64,000 bases of DNA from Angelobacter sp036557225 (GCA_036557225.1 DATBHX010000037.1:1-64000), one strand, 5' to 3'; numbered from the stretch's first letter, positions 42,496 through 51,572 are shown. Numbers and translations: made by a program. Notes: generated by a model from the letters alone, not told the origin.

Positions 42496-43079
42496 TCGCC
42501 ATCGTCGACTACGGCGCCGGCAACATCAGCTCGGTCAAGAAGGCGCTGGAGCATGTGGGCGCTGAGGCACAGGTAACCGACGATCCGGCGGTGATCGCCA
42601 TGGCGGACAAAATTGTTGTTCCTGGCGTTGGCCATTTCAGCCGCTGCCAATCGTTGAATGCGCATTTGCGGGCTTCCGTGCTCCAGGGCATTTCAGCCGG
42701 CAAGCCGTTTCTGGGAATCTGCGTAGGCATGCAGTGGCTGTTTGCAGGGAGCACCGAGTCGCCCGAGACCGCGGGTGCAGCAGTTTTTCCCGGAGAGTGC
42801 TCGCGCTTCCCTGCTATGGTGAAGTCGCCGCATGTCGGATGGAACCAGATTGAGATCAGCGATGGTTCGCGGCTGCTGCGTGGGATTGCGAGCGGCGCGT
42901 TCGTCTATTACACGCATTCGTTTCGTGCGCCGGTGGTTGAGGGAACTGTTGCGTGCACGCAGTATGGCGGAGCATTCTCCGCTGCCGTTGAGCGCGACAA
43001 TGTTTTTGGCGTGCAATTTCATCCGGAGAAATCTGCCGCTACGGGTATCAAAATCCTGGAGAACTTCTGTGCCCTCTGA
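42492..43079 (+). CDS. hisH: Imidazole glycerol phosphate synthase glutaminase subunit
   Basis: A 195-residue class-I glutamine amidotransferase that supplies ammonia to HisF. The N-terminus IVDYGAGNISSVKKALE, oxyanion VPGVGHFSRC, nucleophile GICVGMQWLF and the triad His-x-Glu in GVQFHPEKS are present. It overlaps hisB by 4 bases; hisF begins 11 bases before its stop, so the two subunits are probably made in a coordinated ratio. Confidence 0.95.
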   Translation: MIAIVDYGAGNISSVKKALEHVGAEAQVTDDPAVIAMADKIVVPGVGHFSRCQSLNAHLRASVLQGISAGKPFLGICVGMQWLFAGSTESPETAGAAVFPGECSRFPAMVKSPHVGWNQIEISDGSRLLRGIASGAFVYYTHSFRAPVVEGTVACTQYGGAFSAAVERDNVFGVQFHPEKSAATGIKILENFCAL

Positions 43080-43965
43080 GCCGCCCAGCAAGCCAAACCC
43101 CGGCTTCCACCTCGACAGGCAAAAACCAAGCTTGCCGGGTACCCCGTACCGGCTGGCCAAACGCATCATCGCGTGCCTGGACGTAGACGCCGGACGTGTC
43201 GTGAAAGGCGTGAAGTTCCAGCAGCTGCGCGATGCCGGCGATCCGGCGGAGCTGGCGCACCGGCATGCCGAAGCCGGAGCGGATGAAATTGTGCTGCTCG
43301 ACATAACGGCCACCTCCGATGGCCGCAAGACACTGGTAGAAACGGTCCGGCGGGCTGCGCGTGAGCTGTTTATACCCTTCACTGTCGGCGGCGGCGTGCG
43401 CACGCGGGAAGATGCAGCAAGAATTTTTGATGCGGGAGCAGACAAGATAAGCATCAACTCGGCTGCAGTCGCGAATCCGGATTTGATCGGTGAGATTGCC
43501 CGGCGCTTCGGCTCCCAGGCAGTAGTCATCGCCATTGACGCCCGGCGAGGCGACGCGCCAGTAGACGCCGCAGAGGTCTTTGTCGCGGGAGGGCGAACGG
43601 CTACCGGCAGGCCCGCGCTTGCCTGGGCGCGCGAAGCCGAAGAGCGCGGCGCGGGTGAGATCCTGCTGACCTCCATGGATCGCGATGGAACCGGTGCAGG
43701 CTTTGACTGCGACCTCACGTCGGCAGCTGCCCGTTCCGTTTCGATTCCGGTGATCGCTTCCGGCGGCGCGGGAAGCGCGCAGGACTTTGTCGAGGTCTTC
43801 ACCAAGGGCAAGGCTGACGCCGCGCTGGCGGCGTCAATCTTTCATTTTGTGACACCACATTTTTCAACCCCGCATGTTACTGCCCCACATTTCGGCACGC
43901 ACGCTGTGGCTGAACTCAAGCAGGCGCTGCTCAACGCCGGCATTCCCATGAGGTGGCCGTGCTGA
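43069..43965 (+). CDS. hisF: Imidazole glycerol phosphate synthase cyclase subunit, with insert
   Basis: A 298-residue (beta-alpha)8 barrel that makes imidazole glycerol phosphate and AICAR. RIIACLDVDAGRVVKG, LLDITATSDGR, FTVGGGVRT, DKISINSAAV, GEILLTSMDRDGTGAGFD and IASGGAGSAQDF are all canonical, with both catalytic Asp residues. It is longer than usual (about 255 residues). It has an N-terminal extension of about 25 residues and an insert (about residues 264-281) with the pattern TPHF-TPHV-APHF just before the last helix. The GTG at 43069 has GGAG seven bases upstream. Confidence 0.93.
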   Translation: MPSEPPSKPNPGFHLDRQKPSLPGTPYRLAKRIIACLDVDAGRVVKGVKFQQLRDAGDPAELAHRHAEAGADEIVLLDITATSDGRKTLVETVRRAARELFIPFTVGGGVRTREDAARIFDAGADKISINSAAVANPDLIGEIARRFGSQAVVIAIDARRGDAPVDAAEVFVAGGRTATGRPALAWAREAEERGAGEILLTSMDRDGTGAGFDCDLTSAAARSVSIPVIASGGAGSAQDFVEVFTKGKADAALAASIFHFVTPHFSTPHVTAPHFGTHAVAELKQALLNAGIPMRWPC

Positions 43966-44630
43966 TTCCATCGATCGATCTCATGGGCGGCAAGATCGTG
44001 CAGCTGGTCCGGGGCGAACGCAAGGCGCTGGAGTCCGATGACTTTGAGTACTGGATCGAGCGCTTCGCTGCGCATCCGCTGGTGCAGCTGATCGACCTTG
44101 ACGCGGCCATCGGGAGTGGCCTCAACAGCGATCTGATCGCGATGATCTGCAAGCGGCTTCCCTGCCAGGCCGGAGGCGGGATTCGCAGCATCGAGCGTGC
44201 GCGCGAATTGCTGGCTCTGGGTGCAAGGCGCGTTATTTTTGGATCGGCGCTGCTGAAGGATGGCGCCATCAATACCCAGCTTGCGGCGGACGCCGCAAAT
44301 ACTCTGGGAAGTTCGCACCTCACGTTCGCCATCGACTCGCGCGAAGGTAAAGTGGCGATCAAAGGCTGGAAGGAAGGCACGAACGTGCTGCCGGCTGAGA
44401 TGATTCGCGCTCTCGATCCCTATTGCAGCGCGTTTCTGTACACGCATATCGAGAGCGAAGGCACAATGACGGGGTTTCCCATCCAGGTGGCGCGCCGGCT
44501 GGCGGCTCTGACCTGCAAGCGGTTGATGGTTGCGGGCGGCATCAAATCACGCGCCGAGGTGAATGAGCTTGATGCCATCGGCGTGGATGCTGTGGTTGGG
44601 ATGGCGATCTATACCGGAACAATGGAGTGA
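43953..44630 (+). CDS. hisA: ProFAR isomerase (HisA)
   Basis: A 225-residue (beta-alpha)8 barrel that isomerises ProFAR to PRFAR. IPSIDLMGGKIVQLVRG starts the barrel with its catalytic Asp; CQAGGGIRSIERARELLALGARRVIFGS, FLYTHIESEGTMTGF and LMVAGGIKSRAEV hold the phosphate sites. It is slightly short for the family (about 240). The GTG at 43953 overlaps the hisF end by 13 bases; a second in-frame GTG at 43959 is possible. It is the last gene of the operon, and hisE is not in the window. Confidence 0.92.
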   Translation: MAVLIPSIDLMGGKIVQLVRGERKALESDDFEYWIERFAAHPLVQLIDLDAAIGSGLNSDLIAMICKRLPCQAGGGIRSIERARELLALGARRVIFGSALLKDGAINTQLAADAANTLGSSHLTFAIDSREGKVAIKGWKEGTNVLPAEMIRALDPYCSAFLYTHIESEGTMTGFPIQVARRLAALTCKRLMVAGGIKSRAEVNELDAIGVDAVVGMAIYTGTME

Positions 44631-44659
44631 CGTTGGTGAGAGGCCGGTCGTTGGATCAA

Positions 44660-45466
44660 TTATTTCTTTCCGCTATAGACTCCCGCGATCCCAAAGCTGT
44701 ACGGCGTCCACGTGGCGTCTTTAAAGCCCACGGCTTCCATGCGTGACAGCATTTGCTGTGGCGCCGGGAATTTGTGGACCGATGCGGGAAGATACTCATA
44801 CGGGCCGCGGACGCCGGAGATCATTGTGCCGATCCGCGGCAGGACTCGGCGAAAGTAGAAGCCATAAAGCTTGCCCAACACGCCGCCGGGCTCGCTGAAG
44901 TCGAGAATGCCGGCCTCACCGCCGCTCTTGAGCACGCGAAAGATCTCGCGCAGGCCCGCATCGTAGTTAGCCAGGTTGCGGAAACCGAAGGCGGAGACCA
45001 CGAGGTCAAAGCTGTTATCGGCCAAAGGCAGTTGCAGGGCGTCGGCTTCGAGCGGCTGGATTTTCCTTGCGCTGTACTTCGGCAGTCCATGGCGCAGCAT
45101 CTGGTGAGAGAAATCAAGAGCACAGATCGCGGCTTCACTGCTTTTCTTTTCGGCAACGGCGCGCAGAGCCACCGACATGTCGCCGGTGCCGGCGCACAGG
45201 TCGAGCACACGCGCGTCACTGCGGGAAAGTATGTGGGAAAAGATACGCGCTGTGCGCCGCCACCAGAGGCGATCAACGTTCATGGAGAGCACGTGGTTCA
45301 GCAGGTCATAGCGAGGCGCGATCTCGTCAAACATCTGCCGCACGGCCTGAGCAGCGGAACGTTCATCGCTGGTACCGGGCGGCGTGGTGCCTGCGGCGCT
45401 GCCGTTTCCTGGCGCGGCAGCTTTGGCGAAGTCATTTGATATCGGTGTCCGGGCTTGCTCAGGCAT
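44660..45466 (-). CDS. menG: Demethylmenaquinone methyltransferase
   Basis: A 268-residue SAM-dependent C-methyltransferase for the last step of menaquinone synthesis (family also called UbiE). RYDLLNHVLSMNVDRLWWRR precedes the SAM motif VLDLCAGTGDMSVAL; ALDFSHQML and ADNSFDLVVSAFGFRNL follow. GPYEYLPASVHKFP is the family hallmark. The first 33 residues form a Pro/Ser/Thr/Gly-rich extension. Menaquinone rather than ubiquinone is expected for this phylum. It overlaps aroB by 8 bases. Confidence 0.92.
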   Translation of the reverse strand: MPEQARTPISNDFAKAAAPGNGSAAGTTPPGTSDERSAAQAVRQMFDEIAPRYDLLNHVLSMNVDRLWWRRTARIFSHILSRSDARVLDLCAGTGDMSVALRAVAEKKSSEAAICALDFSHQMLRHGLPKYSARKIQPLEADALQLPLADNSFDLVVSAFGFRNLANYDAGLREIFRVLKSGGEAGILDFSEPGGVLGKLYGFYFRRVLPRIGTMISGVRGPYEYLPASVHKFPAPQQMLSRMEAVGFKDATWTPYSFGIAGVYSGKK

Positions 45467-46553
45467 GGTTTCTGATCATCTCCACGGCGGCGCGGACCAT
45501 GTGCGCGGGAACCTCGCTTGAGATCGTGACTTTTCCAATCTTCTGCGGAAGGACAAAATGCACGGCGCCGGCCACGGTCTTTTTGTCGGAGGAGAGACGG
45601 CCCAGCACGTCGTCAACCTGCCAGGGTGCCGTGGGCAAGGGCCCATAAGCCAGCACTGACTGGCGAATCTCTTCTGCCGTCGCGGCGCTGCAGAAGCTGG
45701 CATCACGGGCGATAGCGGCCGCAGCAATCATGCCCCAGGCCACGGCCTCGCCGTGGAGGAACTGCGTATAACCGGTGGCCGCTTCAAGCGCGTGGCCGAT
45801 GGTGTGTCCGAAGTTGAGGATGCGGCGCAGTCCCGTCTCTTTTTCGTCGGCCGAGACCACTGCGGCTTTCACGCGAACAGAAGCGGTGATGATCTTCAAC
45901 AGCGCCTTTGGATCACGCGCCAGGATCCTGGCCGCGTGCCGCTTCATGAAGTCGAATAGTACGCGATCACGAATCACGCCGCACTTGAGCGCCTCAAACA
46001 AACCGGAGCGAAATTCGCGATCATCAAGCGTCTGTAAAAGTTCTGGATCTACGAGCACGGCGCGCGGCTGGTGGAACGAACCCACAAGGTTTTTTCCCGC
46101 ACGCAGGTTGACGCCGGTCTTGCCGCCGATGCTGGCATCCACCTGCGCGACAACCGTCGTTGGAATCTGGATGACAGGAATACCGCGCATAAAGATCGCA
46201 GCCAGGAAGCCGGCGCTGTCGCCGACAACACCGCCGCCAAACGCGACGATGAGAGACTTGCGATCAGCCCGGGCATCCACCAGTTGCTCGGCCAGCTGTT
46301 CCACGGTATGCAGCTGCTTGGCGGGCTCGCCATCGTGCATCTCCAGGACCTCATAGGGCAGCCGCGCCTGGCGCAGGGCCGATTCCAGCTTCTCTCCCCA
46401 GTGACGGCGCACGTTGGGCGAGGTTATGACAAAGATGCGGCTGGCGGAAGAAGGCAGAACACGGCGCAGTTCGCGTCCGGCGCGGCCAAGCAGGCCGGCG
46501 CCCACAAGTACGTTGTAGCTCTCCGGTTTGGTTCGAACTCGAATGGTCTGCAC
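45459..46553 (-). CDS. aroB: 3-dehydroquinate synthase
   Basis: A 364-residue NAD- and zinc-dependent enzyme for the second step of the shikimate pathway. VAFGGGVVGDSAGFLAAIFMRG, IPTTVVAQVDASIGGKTGVN and the zinc-binding NFGHTIGHALEAATGY and HGEAVAWGM are canonical. It appears to start at a GTG (46553). It diverges from nadB and is co-transcribed with menG; shikimate products feed menaquinone, so the pairing is sensible. Confidence 0.95.
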   Translation of the reverse strand: MQTIRVRTKPESYNVLVGAGLLGRAGRELRRVLPSSASRIFVITSPNVRRHWGEKLESALRQARLPYEVLEMHDGEPAKQLHTVEQLAEQLVDARADRKSLIVAFGGGVVGDSAGFLAAIFMRGIPVIQIPTTVVAQVDASIGGKTGVNLRAGKNLVGSFHQPRAVLVDPELLQTLDDREFRSGLFEALKCGVIRDRVLFDFMKRHAARILARDPKALLKIITASVRVKAAVVSADEKETGLRRILNFGHTIGHALEAATGYTQFLHGEAVAWGMIAAAAIARDASFCSAATAEEIRQSVLAYGPLPTAPWQVDDVLGRLSSDKKTVAGAVHFVLPQKIGKVTISSEVPAHMVRAAVEMIRNHA

Positions 46554-46669
46554 TTGGAACGATGATAAATGATCGTTCCGGCCGGTGGGCGATCGTCCAC
46601 AGATCGAGAGCTCAATTCGTATAGGCGATTTGCCGCCGATCAGCGATTCTTTGTTACCATTTGTGGTTT

Positions 46670-48250
46670 ATGAAGAAGCCCCCTGCACAGGTGGACTATA
46701 TTGTCGTCGGCGCTGGCGTGGCCGGCCTGCGCGCGGCCATTGAGCTGGCCGAGGCGGGCAAGGTGCTGGTACTGGCCAAGCAGGAGCTTACCGAGTCAGC
46801 CACGCAATATGCGCAGGGCGGAATCGCCGTGGCCCTGAGCGACGAAGACGAGATCAGCCTCCATCTTCAGGACACCATCAACGCCGGCGACGGGATCGTG
46901 AACACCGATGCAGCGCACGTACTGGTGGAAGAAGGTCCGGACCGGATTCAGGAGCTGATCGACTGGGGCACCGAGTTTGATCGCAAAGGCACGCGGCTGA
47001 CGTTTACCCGTGAAGCGGCGCACAGCCGTGACCGAATCCTGCACGCGCACGGCGATTCCACAGGCCGCGAGATTGGCCGCGCGCTCTACGCCAAAGCGGC
47101 GTCGCTCAAGAACATCGCATTTTCCGAATTTGAGTTCACCGCGGGATTGCATAGCGAGAACGGGCGTATTTGCGGCGTCAAGCTGATCAATGCAGCGGGG
47201 GAAACGCATACGGCCAGCTGCAATGCGGTCCTGCTGGCGACAGGCGGCGCCGGGCATGTTTACAGCAACACGACGAATCCGGCGGTCGCCACCGCAGACG
47301 GTGTGGCCATGGCGTTCCGCGCAGGAGCGGAAATCAGCGACATGGAGTTCGTGCAGTTCCATCCCACGGCGCTGTACGTCAACAACGCGCCGCGATTTCT
47401 ACTCTCAGAAGCGTTGCGCGGTGAGGGCGGAGTGTTGCGTAACGCGGAGCTGCATCGCTTCATGGCCAAGTATCATGAGGCGGGCGAGCTGGCCCCGCGC
47501 GACGTGGTAGCGCGGGCCATTGCGCATGAGTTGGAGATCTGCCGGCTGAAGGATCCGGTCGTCTATCTGGACCTGACCCATCTCAAAGAGGCGCACATCA
47601 AAGCGCGTTTTCCGCGTATTTACGAAACCACCCTGAAGCACAATGTTGATATCACGGTCGACCTGATTCCGATACGCCCCGCGGCGCACTACCTGATGGG
47701 CGGCATACGCACGGACCTGCACGGACGCACCAGCTTGCCGGCGTTGTTTGCCGCCGGTGAAGCGGCCTGTACCGGCGTCCATGGCGCAAATCGCCTGGCC
47801 AGCAATTCCCTGCTGGAAGGGCTGGTGTTCGGCTCACGCGCAGGCAAGATCATGCGCGAAGAGAAGAGCCATGCTCTACAGGCGATCTCCGCGAGCTCGG
47901 GGAATCCGGAGAATGCACAGAATTCGGCCTCTGCCGCGGACACAGAACGCTTGATCCGCGAAATTCAGCAGCTCATGTGGAACCACGTCGGAATCGTACG
48001 TACGCGCAAGGGCATGACCGAAGCTCTGCAGCTTCTCCAGGCCGCCGGAGAGCGCGTTCCGCCAGTCACCTCTCGCCGCAACGGCGAAGCCGGCAACATA
48101 CATACGGCAGCGCTGCTGATTACGCGCTCGGCGCTGGCGCGTTTAGAGAGCCGCGGCGCACACTATCGCACCGACTATCCTGAGCACGATGATGCCCGGT
48201 TTAAGAAGCATTCGATTGTTGGGGAGAAGGGCGTGAAATTCAGCAATTAG
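46670..48250 (+). CDS. nadB: L-aspartate oxidase
   Basis: A 526-residue FAD enzyme oxidising aspartate to iminoaspartate for NAD synthesis. The FAD motif is IVVGAGVAGLRAAIELAEAG (about residues 12-31), then TESATQYAQGGIAVAL; DMEFVQFHPTALYV carries the substrate region, and the active-site Arg/His lie in EALRGEGGVLRN and PAAHYLMGGIRTD. The C-terminal helical domain is typical. No nadA or nadC is nearby. The stop lies inside the left arm of an inverted repeat (48242-48333). Confidence 0.95.
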   Translation: MKKPPAQVDYIVVGAGVAGLRAAIELAEAGKVLVLAKQELTESATQYAQGGIAVALSDEDEISLHLQDTINAGDGIVNTDAAHVLVEEGPDRIQELIDWGTEFDRKGTRLTFTREAAHSRDRILHAHGDSTGREIGRALYAKAASLKNIAFSEFEFTAGLHSENGRICGVKLINAAGETHTASCNAVLLATGGAGHVYSNTTNPAVATADGVAMAFRAGAEISDMEFVQFHPTALYVNNAPRFLLSEALRGEGGVLRNAELHRFMAKYHEAGELAPRDVVARAIAHELEICRLKDPVVYLDLTHLKEAHIKARFPRIYETTLKHNVDITVDLIPIRPAAHYLMGGIRTDLHGRTSLPALFAAGEAACTGVHGANRLASNSLLEGLVFGSRAGKIMREEKSHALQAISASSGNPENAQNSASAADTERLIREIQQLMWNHVGIVRTRKGMTEALQLLQAAGERVPPVTSRRNGEAGNIHTAALLITRSALARLESRGAHYRTDYPEHDDARFKKHSIVGEKGVKFSN

Positions 48251-48333
48251 CAAATAGTAATTAGCAATTAGCCAAGAGCTGGAATTGTGAGTACATGCTC
48301 CGGCCAATTGCTATTTGCCATTTGCTAATTGCT
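48242..48333. repeat. AT-rich inverted repeat at the nadB 3' end
   Basis: Arms 48242-48269 and 48306-48333, about 28 bases each with a few mismatches, are built from tandem 'caattag' and 'caaata' words. The AT-rich composition contrasts with the surroundings. The left arm contains the nadB stop codon, as in the ribF repeat at 2378. Confidence 0.65.
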
Positions 48334-48346
48334 CCTGAAAACCAAC

Positions 48347-48370
48347 GGGCCCTGGCTTTCACCAGGGCCC
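48347..48370. terminator. GC-rich hairpin downstream of nadB
   Basis: GGGCCCTGG (48347-48355) and CCAGGGCCC (48362-48370) pair perfectly around CTTTCA. There is no T-tract on the plus strand, so it may be a processing or stabilising stem rather than a factor-independent terminator. Confidence 0.5.
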
Positions 48371-48761
48371 AACCATATTGGAGAGAATTACGCTGTCAAT
48401 GATTCCAGGACTGGATGCCTGGAGTTTGAACCCTGCCATACGCGGGCAGAGCCAAAGTGTTGAATATATCGTCTAACGATACACGATCTCGCGGCAAGTT
48501 ACCAGCGTACGAGGCCCTGGAAGGGGCGAAAGCCGTGTAAATATCGACCGTGAAGCCAAAAATCCGGTACTTTGCGGATCTCGCGAACTTTCATAAGTAA
48601 AACCGACGCCAGATAAAAAAAATTTAAAATAACTCTATTTTTTGGCACATAAACCTACCCTTTATAGAGTAAGGCCCCTCCAAGCCAGCCTGGACGGGGA
48701 AAATACGCAGGGATGCTGTTGTCCATACAGGGCTCCGTGCAAATTGCTGAAAAGGATGGAC
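48371..48761. other. Gap before the DUF4288 gene, no supported gene
   Basis: About 390 bases contain no good gene. The segment 48480-48600 has several short complementary GC words (for example GGCCCTGGAAGGGGC and GCGAAAGCCG) in a layout that might be an RNA structure. It matches no riboswitch I can recall. The end holds AAAAGGATGG, the ribosome site of the next gene. Confidence 0.35.
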
Positions 48762-49139
48762 ATGACTAATTCCCCCGAGTCTTCGCGCTGGTATGTAGCC
48801 GAGTTGACGGAAGAGGTCACGCTTGAGGGTGATCCCCTCAACGTGGTCCACAAAAAAACCCGCGTGATCTTTGCCGATTCGCCGGAAGATGCCTACGAAA
48901 AGGCCCTGAGCATGATCACCGAGCACGAGCTCAACTATCTGAATGAGCACAAGCGCGCCGTGCGCACCCGTTTCTGGGGGCTGCGCGAGCTGCCTCTCTC
49001 CAATGAAGATATGGACCGCGCGGGAATCCTGCCGCAGGAGCGAAGAGGGTCGGCCCGTCGCCGGAACTCCACCGGGTTATCACCGGAACAGCAATTTGCC
49101 TTGCTGGTGTCGCTTAAACCTGGGACGCTTCCGAATTAG
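48762..49139 (+). CDS. DUF4288-like protein
   Basis: A 125-residue cytoplasmic protein. Residues about 8-75 (SRWYVAELTEEVTLEG, VIFADSPEDAYEKALSM and TRFWGLRELPLSNEDM) fit the DUF4288 pattern, a small mixed alpha/beta domain of unknown function. The tail is Arg/Ser-rich. I chose the ATG at 48762 because AAAGGA lies about five bases upstream; an ATG at 48756 would overlap the ribosome site. It ends convergently, sharing four bases with the TerC gene. Confidence 0.7.
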   Translation: MTNSPESSRWYVAELTEEVTLEGDPLNVVHKKTRVIFADSPEDAYEKALSMITEHELNYLNEHKRAVRTRFWGLRELPLSNEDMDRAGILPQERRGSARRRNSTGLSPEQQFALLVSLKPGTLPN

Positions 49140-50077
49140 GCTTTATCGCTATCACCATTCTTGCCCTGTGCTTCCTTGCGCGGGAACAGAAGTGAGGCGA
49201 TCACAGAGATCGCCAATACGCCGGCAATCACCGCCAGTGCAGCCCATGTGGGTACGTGATACCGCTCCGGCAGCAGCATCTTGGCCCCGATAAATATCAA
49301 CACCACTGACAGCCCATAATTCAGGTAATGGAAGAGCTTCATCATCCCCGCCAGGGCAAAGTAGAGGGAGCGCAGGCCCAGAATGGCGAAGACGTTTGAC
49401 GTATAGACGATGAAGGAATCGCGCGTAATGGCCAGGATGGCGGGAATGGAATCGACCGCGAAAAGGATGTCAGTCGTCTCGACCACCAGTAGCACCACAA
49501 AAAGCGGCGTGAAGAAGAGCTTGCCACTGCGACGGACCATGAAGCTTCTGCCTTCGTACGTATCGGTCAGGGGCAGGAAGCGCCGGCAAAGTTTGAGAAC
49601 AAAGTTGTTGGAAGGGTCGGTCTCCTCGTTGCCTTCCACCATCAATTGCAGACCGGTATAGATCAGGAAGACGCCGAAGACGTAAAGGATCCAGTGAAAG
49701 CGTTGGACCAGCGCCACGCCGCCCAGGATAAATATGCCGCGCATGATCAGCGCGCCGATAATCCCCCAGAAGAGCACGGTCTTCTCTTCTTCCTGCGGGA
49801 CTTTGAAATAGGCAAACAGCAGGATGAAGACGAATAGGTTGTCGACGCTTAACGCCTCTTCCAGAAGATAGCCGGTCACGAACTCCAACGCCTTGGTCGG
49901 CCCCATCCACTGATGGATAAAGATGGCAAAAGCCATGGCCAGCCCGATCCAAAAGGCGCTCATCAGCAGCGCTTTTTTGAAAGGGACAACCCGGTTGCCG
50001 CGGTTCAACACCGCTAGGTCGAGGAAGAGCAGGGCCAGAATAACCGCATTGAAGACGATCCAGAATGCGATGGGCAT
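49136..50077 (-). CDS. TerC/Alx family membrane protein
   Basis: A 313-residue inner-membrane protein with about nine hydrophobic segments. FVTGYLLEEALSVDNLFVFILLF and VVETTDILFAVDSIPAILAITRD carry the conserved acidic residues of the TerC family; DNLFVF and FAVDSIPA are typical. Members are linked to manganese efflux and tellurite resistance. I chose the ATG at 50077, four bases after the upstream M28 stop; an earlier start at 50131 would overlap that gene. Probably an operon with the M28 peptidase. Confidence 0.9.
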   Translation of the reverse strand: MPIAFWIVFNAVILALLFLDLAVLNRGNRVVPFKKALLMSAFWIGLAMAFAIFIHQWMGPTKALEFVTGYLLEEALSVDNLFVFILLFAYFKVPQEEEKTVLFWGIIGALIMRGIFILGGVALVQRFHWILYVFGVFLIYTGLQLMVEGNEETDPSNNFVLKLCRRFLPLTDTYEGRSFMVRRSGKLFFTPLFVVLLVVETTDILFAVDSIPAILAITRDSFIVYTSNVFAILGLRSLYFALAGMMKLFHYLNYGLSVVLIFIGAKMLLPERYHVPTWAALAVIAGVLAISVIASLLFPRKEAQGKNGDSDKA

Positions 50078-50081
50078 GGAA

Positions 50082-51542
50082 TCAGTGCGCGCGACCGCGC
50101 TTTCCGTCGGCCCAGGCTGACCACAGGGCAAACGCTTTCATCTGATCGTCAAGATGGGTCTCCTGGATCAGGGCATCGATCTGCTTGCGGTCCTGGCGCG
50201 GGCCCAGGCGCTGAGGATCGTCGGCGATGGCGTAGGTCAGGTATGCCGCGATGGCAATGTGTTTTCTGAGCTGAGGCAGATCAACCTTGTCATAGGTGTC
50301 AGAGGACGCATGATAGTTGATCAGGTAATTTGCCTCCTCCTGATTGGCGACGAGATTGGGCACGCCTTCGAGAAGAAAATCCATATTGTCAGTGCCGACA
50401 AAAGCGTCAGTCGTAAGCGTGTTGGCTTCAAACTGTTTGATGGGCTCGAGCAGCCGGGTTAGGGGTTCCACCAGGTCTTCACGGCCACCCAGCGAGAAGC
50501 CCGTGGTCTTGCCCGTGCCTTCGTCCCATGTGAGCATGGCCACGGTGTTATCGAGCTCAGCTTGGTGCGCGCGGGTATAAGCCCACGAGCCGACGTTGAT
50601 CTCTTCTTCGCCGGTAAAGAGCACAAAACGAATAGTGCGGCGAGGCTGCAGCCCGGCAGCTTTGATGGCGCGAAGCGTTTCGATCACCAGCGCAGCGTTA
50701 CAGCCATTGTCGAGCGCGCCGGTACCAAGCTCCCAGGAGTCAAGATGGGCGCCGATGACCACGAACTCGTTTGGCTTTTCCCGTCCCTGGATTTCCGCTA
50801 CCACGTTGTAAGCCTTGACCGGCCCGCCGACATGGTTGGGGATGGAATACTTCATGCGAACTTTTTCGCCTGCCGCCAACAGCCGGGCGACGCGTTCTCC
50901 GTCTTCACGCGCCAACAGCATTTGCGGGTACTTGCTGATCTGGTCATTGAAGCTGCCGATATGACGATAAAGCAGGTCCTGATCACGGGTGGAGATGAAT
51001 GCGATGGCCAAGGCCCCGGCTTTCTGCGCGGCGCTGAGCTTGTCAGCCTGGGTGAGATATTCTTCGAAAAGGTCGTCCCAGGTTTTCATGGTGTGGGAGT
51101 GAACCAGCGCGATCGCGCCGCGAAGGCCGGCGGCTTTCTGAAAGTCTTCAGCTTTGCCAAGGCCAACGTCGACCACAGGCAGCCCTGCAGCAGGAGAAGT
51201 TGCCGGAGCAATCCAGGTAAGCGAGACGGCGCGCACGTGAAAAGGAGCGGGGCTGACGACATCGACTTCCGTATTGCCTTCAACCCATGAAGCGGCCAGC
51301 GGCGAGGGCTCAGTGTGGACATTTTCACCGCCGGCAGCTTTGAAGGCGTCCACGCCCCATTGGACCGCGCGATCCATGGCCGGAGTACCGGGGACGCGGC
51401 CGCCGATTCCATCCGTCAGAGCGCGGAGATTCTTTTCCAACGTAGGTGACTGTTGCCCTTCAGCAATCAACTTATCGGCAGGCGTTTGCCCAACAGCGTA
51501 CGTCGCCAGCAACAACAGCCCCATGAGTCTCAGAATTCTCAT
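50082..51542 (-). CDS. Exported M28 family aminopeptidase with PA-like domain
   Basis: A 486-residue exported zinc peptidase resembling carboxypeptidase Q/plasma glutamate carboxypeptidase. The signal peptide (MRILRLMGLLLLATYAVGQ) is followed by a helical region, then a protease-associated insert (about 120-240). The zinc/active-site residues lie in VIGAHLDSWELGTGALDNGCN, FTGEEEINVG and the C-terminal INYHASSDTYDKVD. It likely trims peptides in the periplasm. Upstream of terC on the same strand. Confidence 0.92.
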   Translation of the reverse strand: MRILRLMGLLLLATYAVGQTPADKLIAEGQQSPTLEKNLRALTDGIGGRVPGTPAMDRAVQWGVDAFKAAGGENVHTEPSPLAASWVEGNTEVDVVSPAPFHVRAVSLTWIAPATSPAAGLPVVDVGLGKAEDFQKAAGLRGAIALVHSHTMKTWDDLFEEYLTQADKLSAAQKAGALAIAFISTRDQDLLYRHIGSFNDQISKYPQMLLAREDGERVARLLAAGEKVRMKYSIPNHVGGPVKAYNVVAEIQGREKPNEFVVIGAHLDSWELGTGALDNGCNAALVIETLRAIKAAGLQPRRTIRFVLFTGEEEINVGSWAYTRAHQAELDNTVAMLTWDEGTGKTTGFSLGGREDLVEPLTRLLEPIKQFEANTLTTDAFVGTDNMDFLLEGVPNLVANQEEANYLINYHASSDTYDKVDLPQLRKHIAIAAYLTYAIADDPQRLGPRQDRKQIDALIQETHLDDQMKAFALWSAWADGKRGRAH

Positions 51543-51572
51543 GGGGCGATTATAGCGGGTGAATCCGGCATC

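Noticed and set aside
42693..43811. A 372-codon open frame antisense to hisH/hisF
   Set aside because: Ser/Ala/Arg-rich translation typical of antisense frames; the forward genes are unambiguous.
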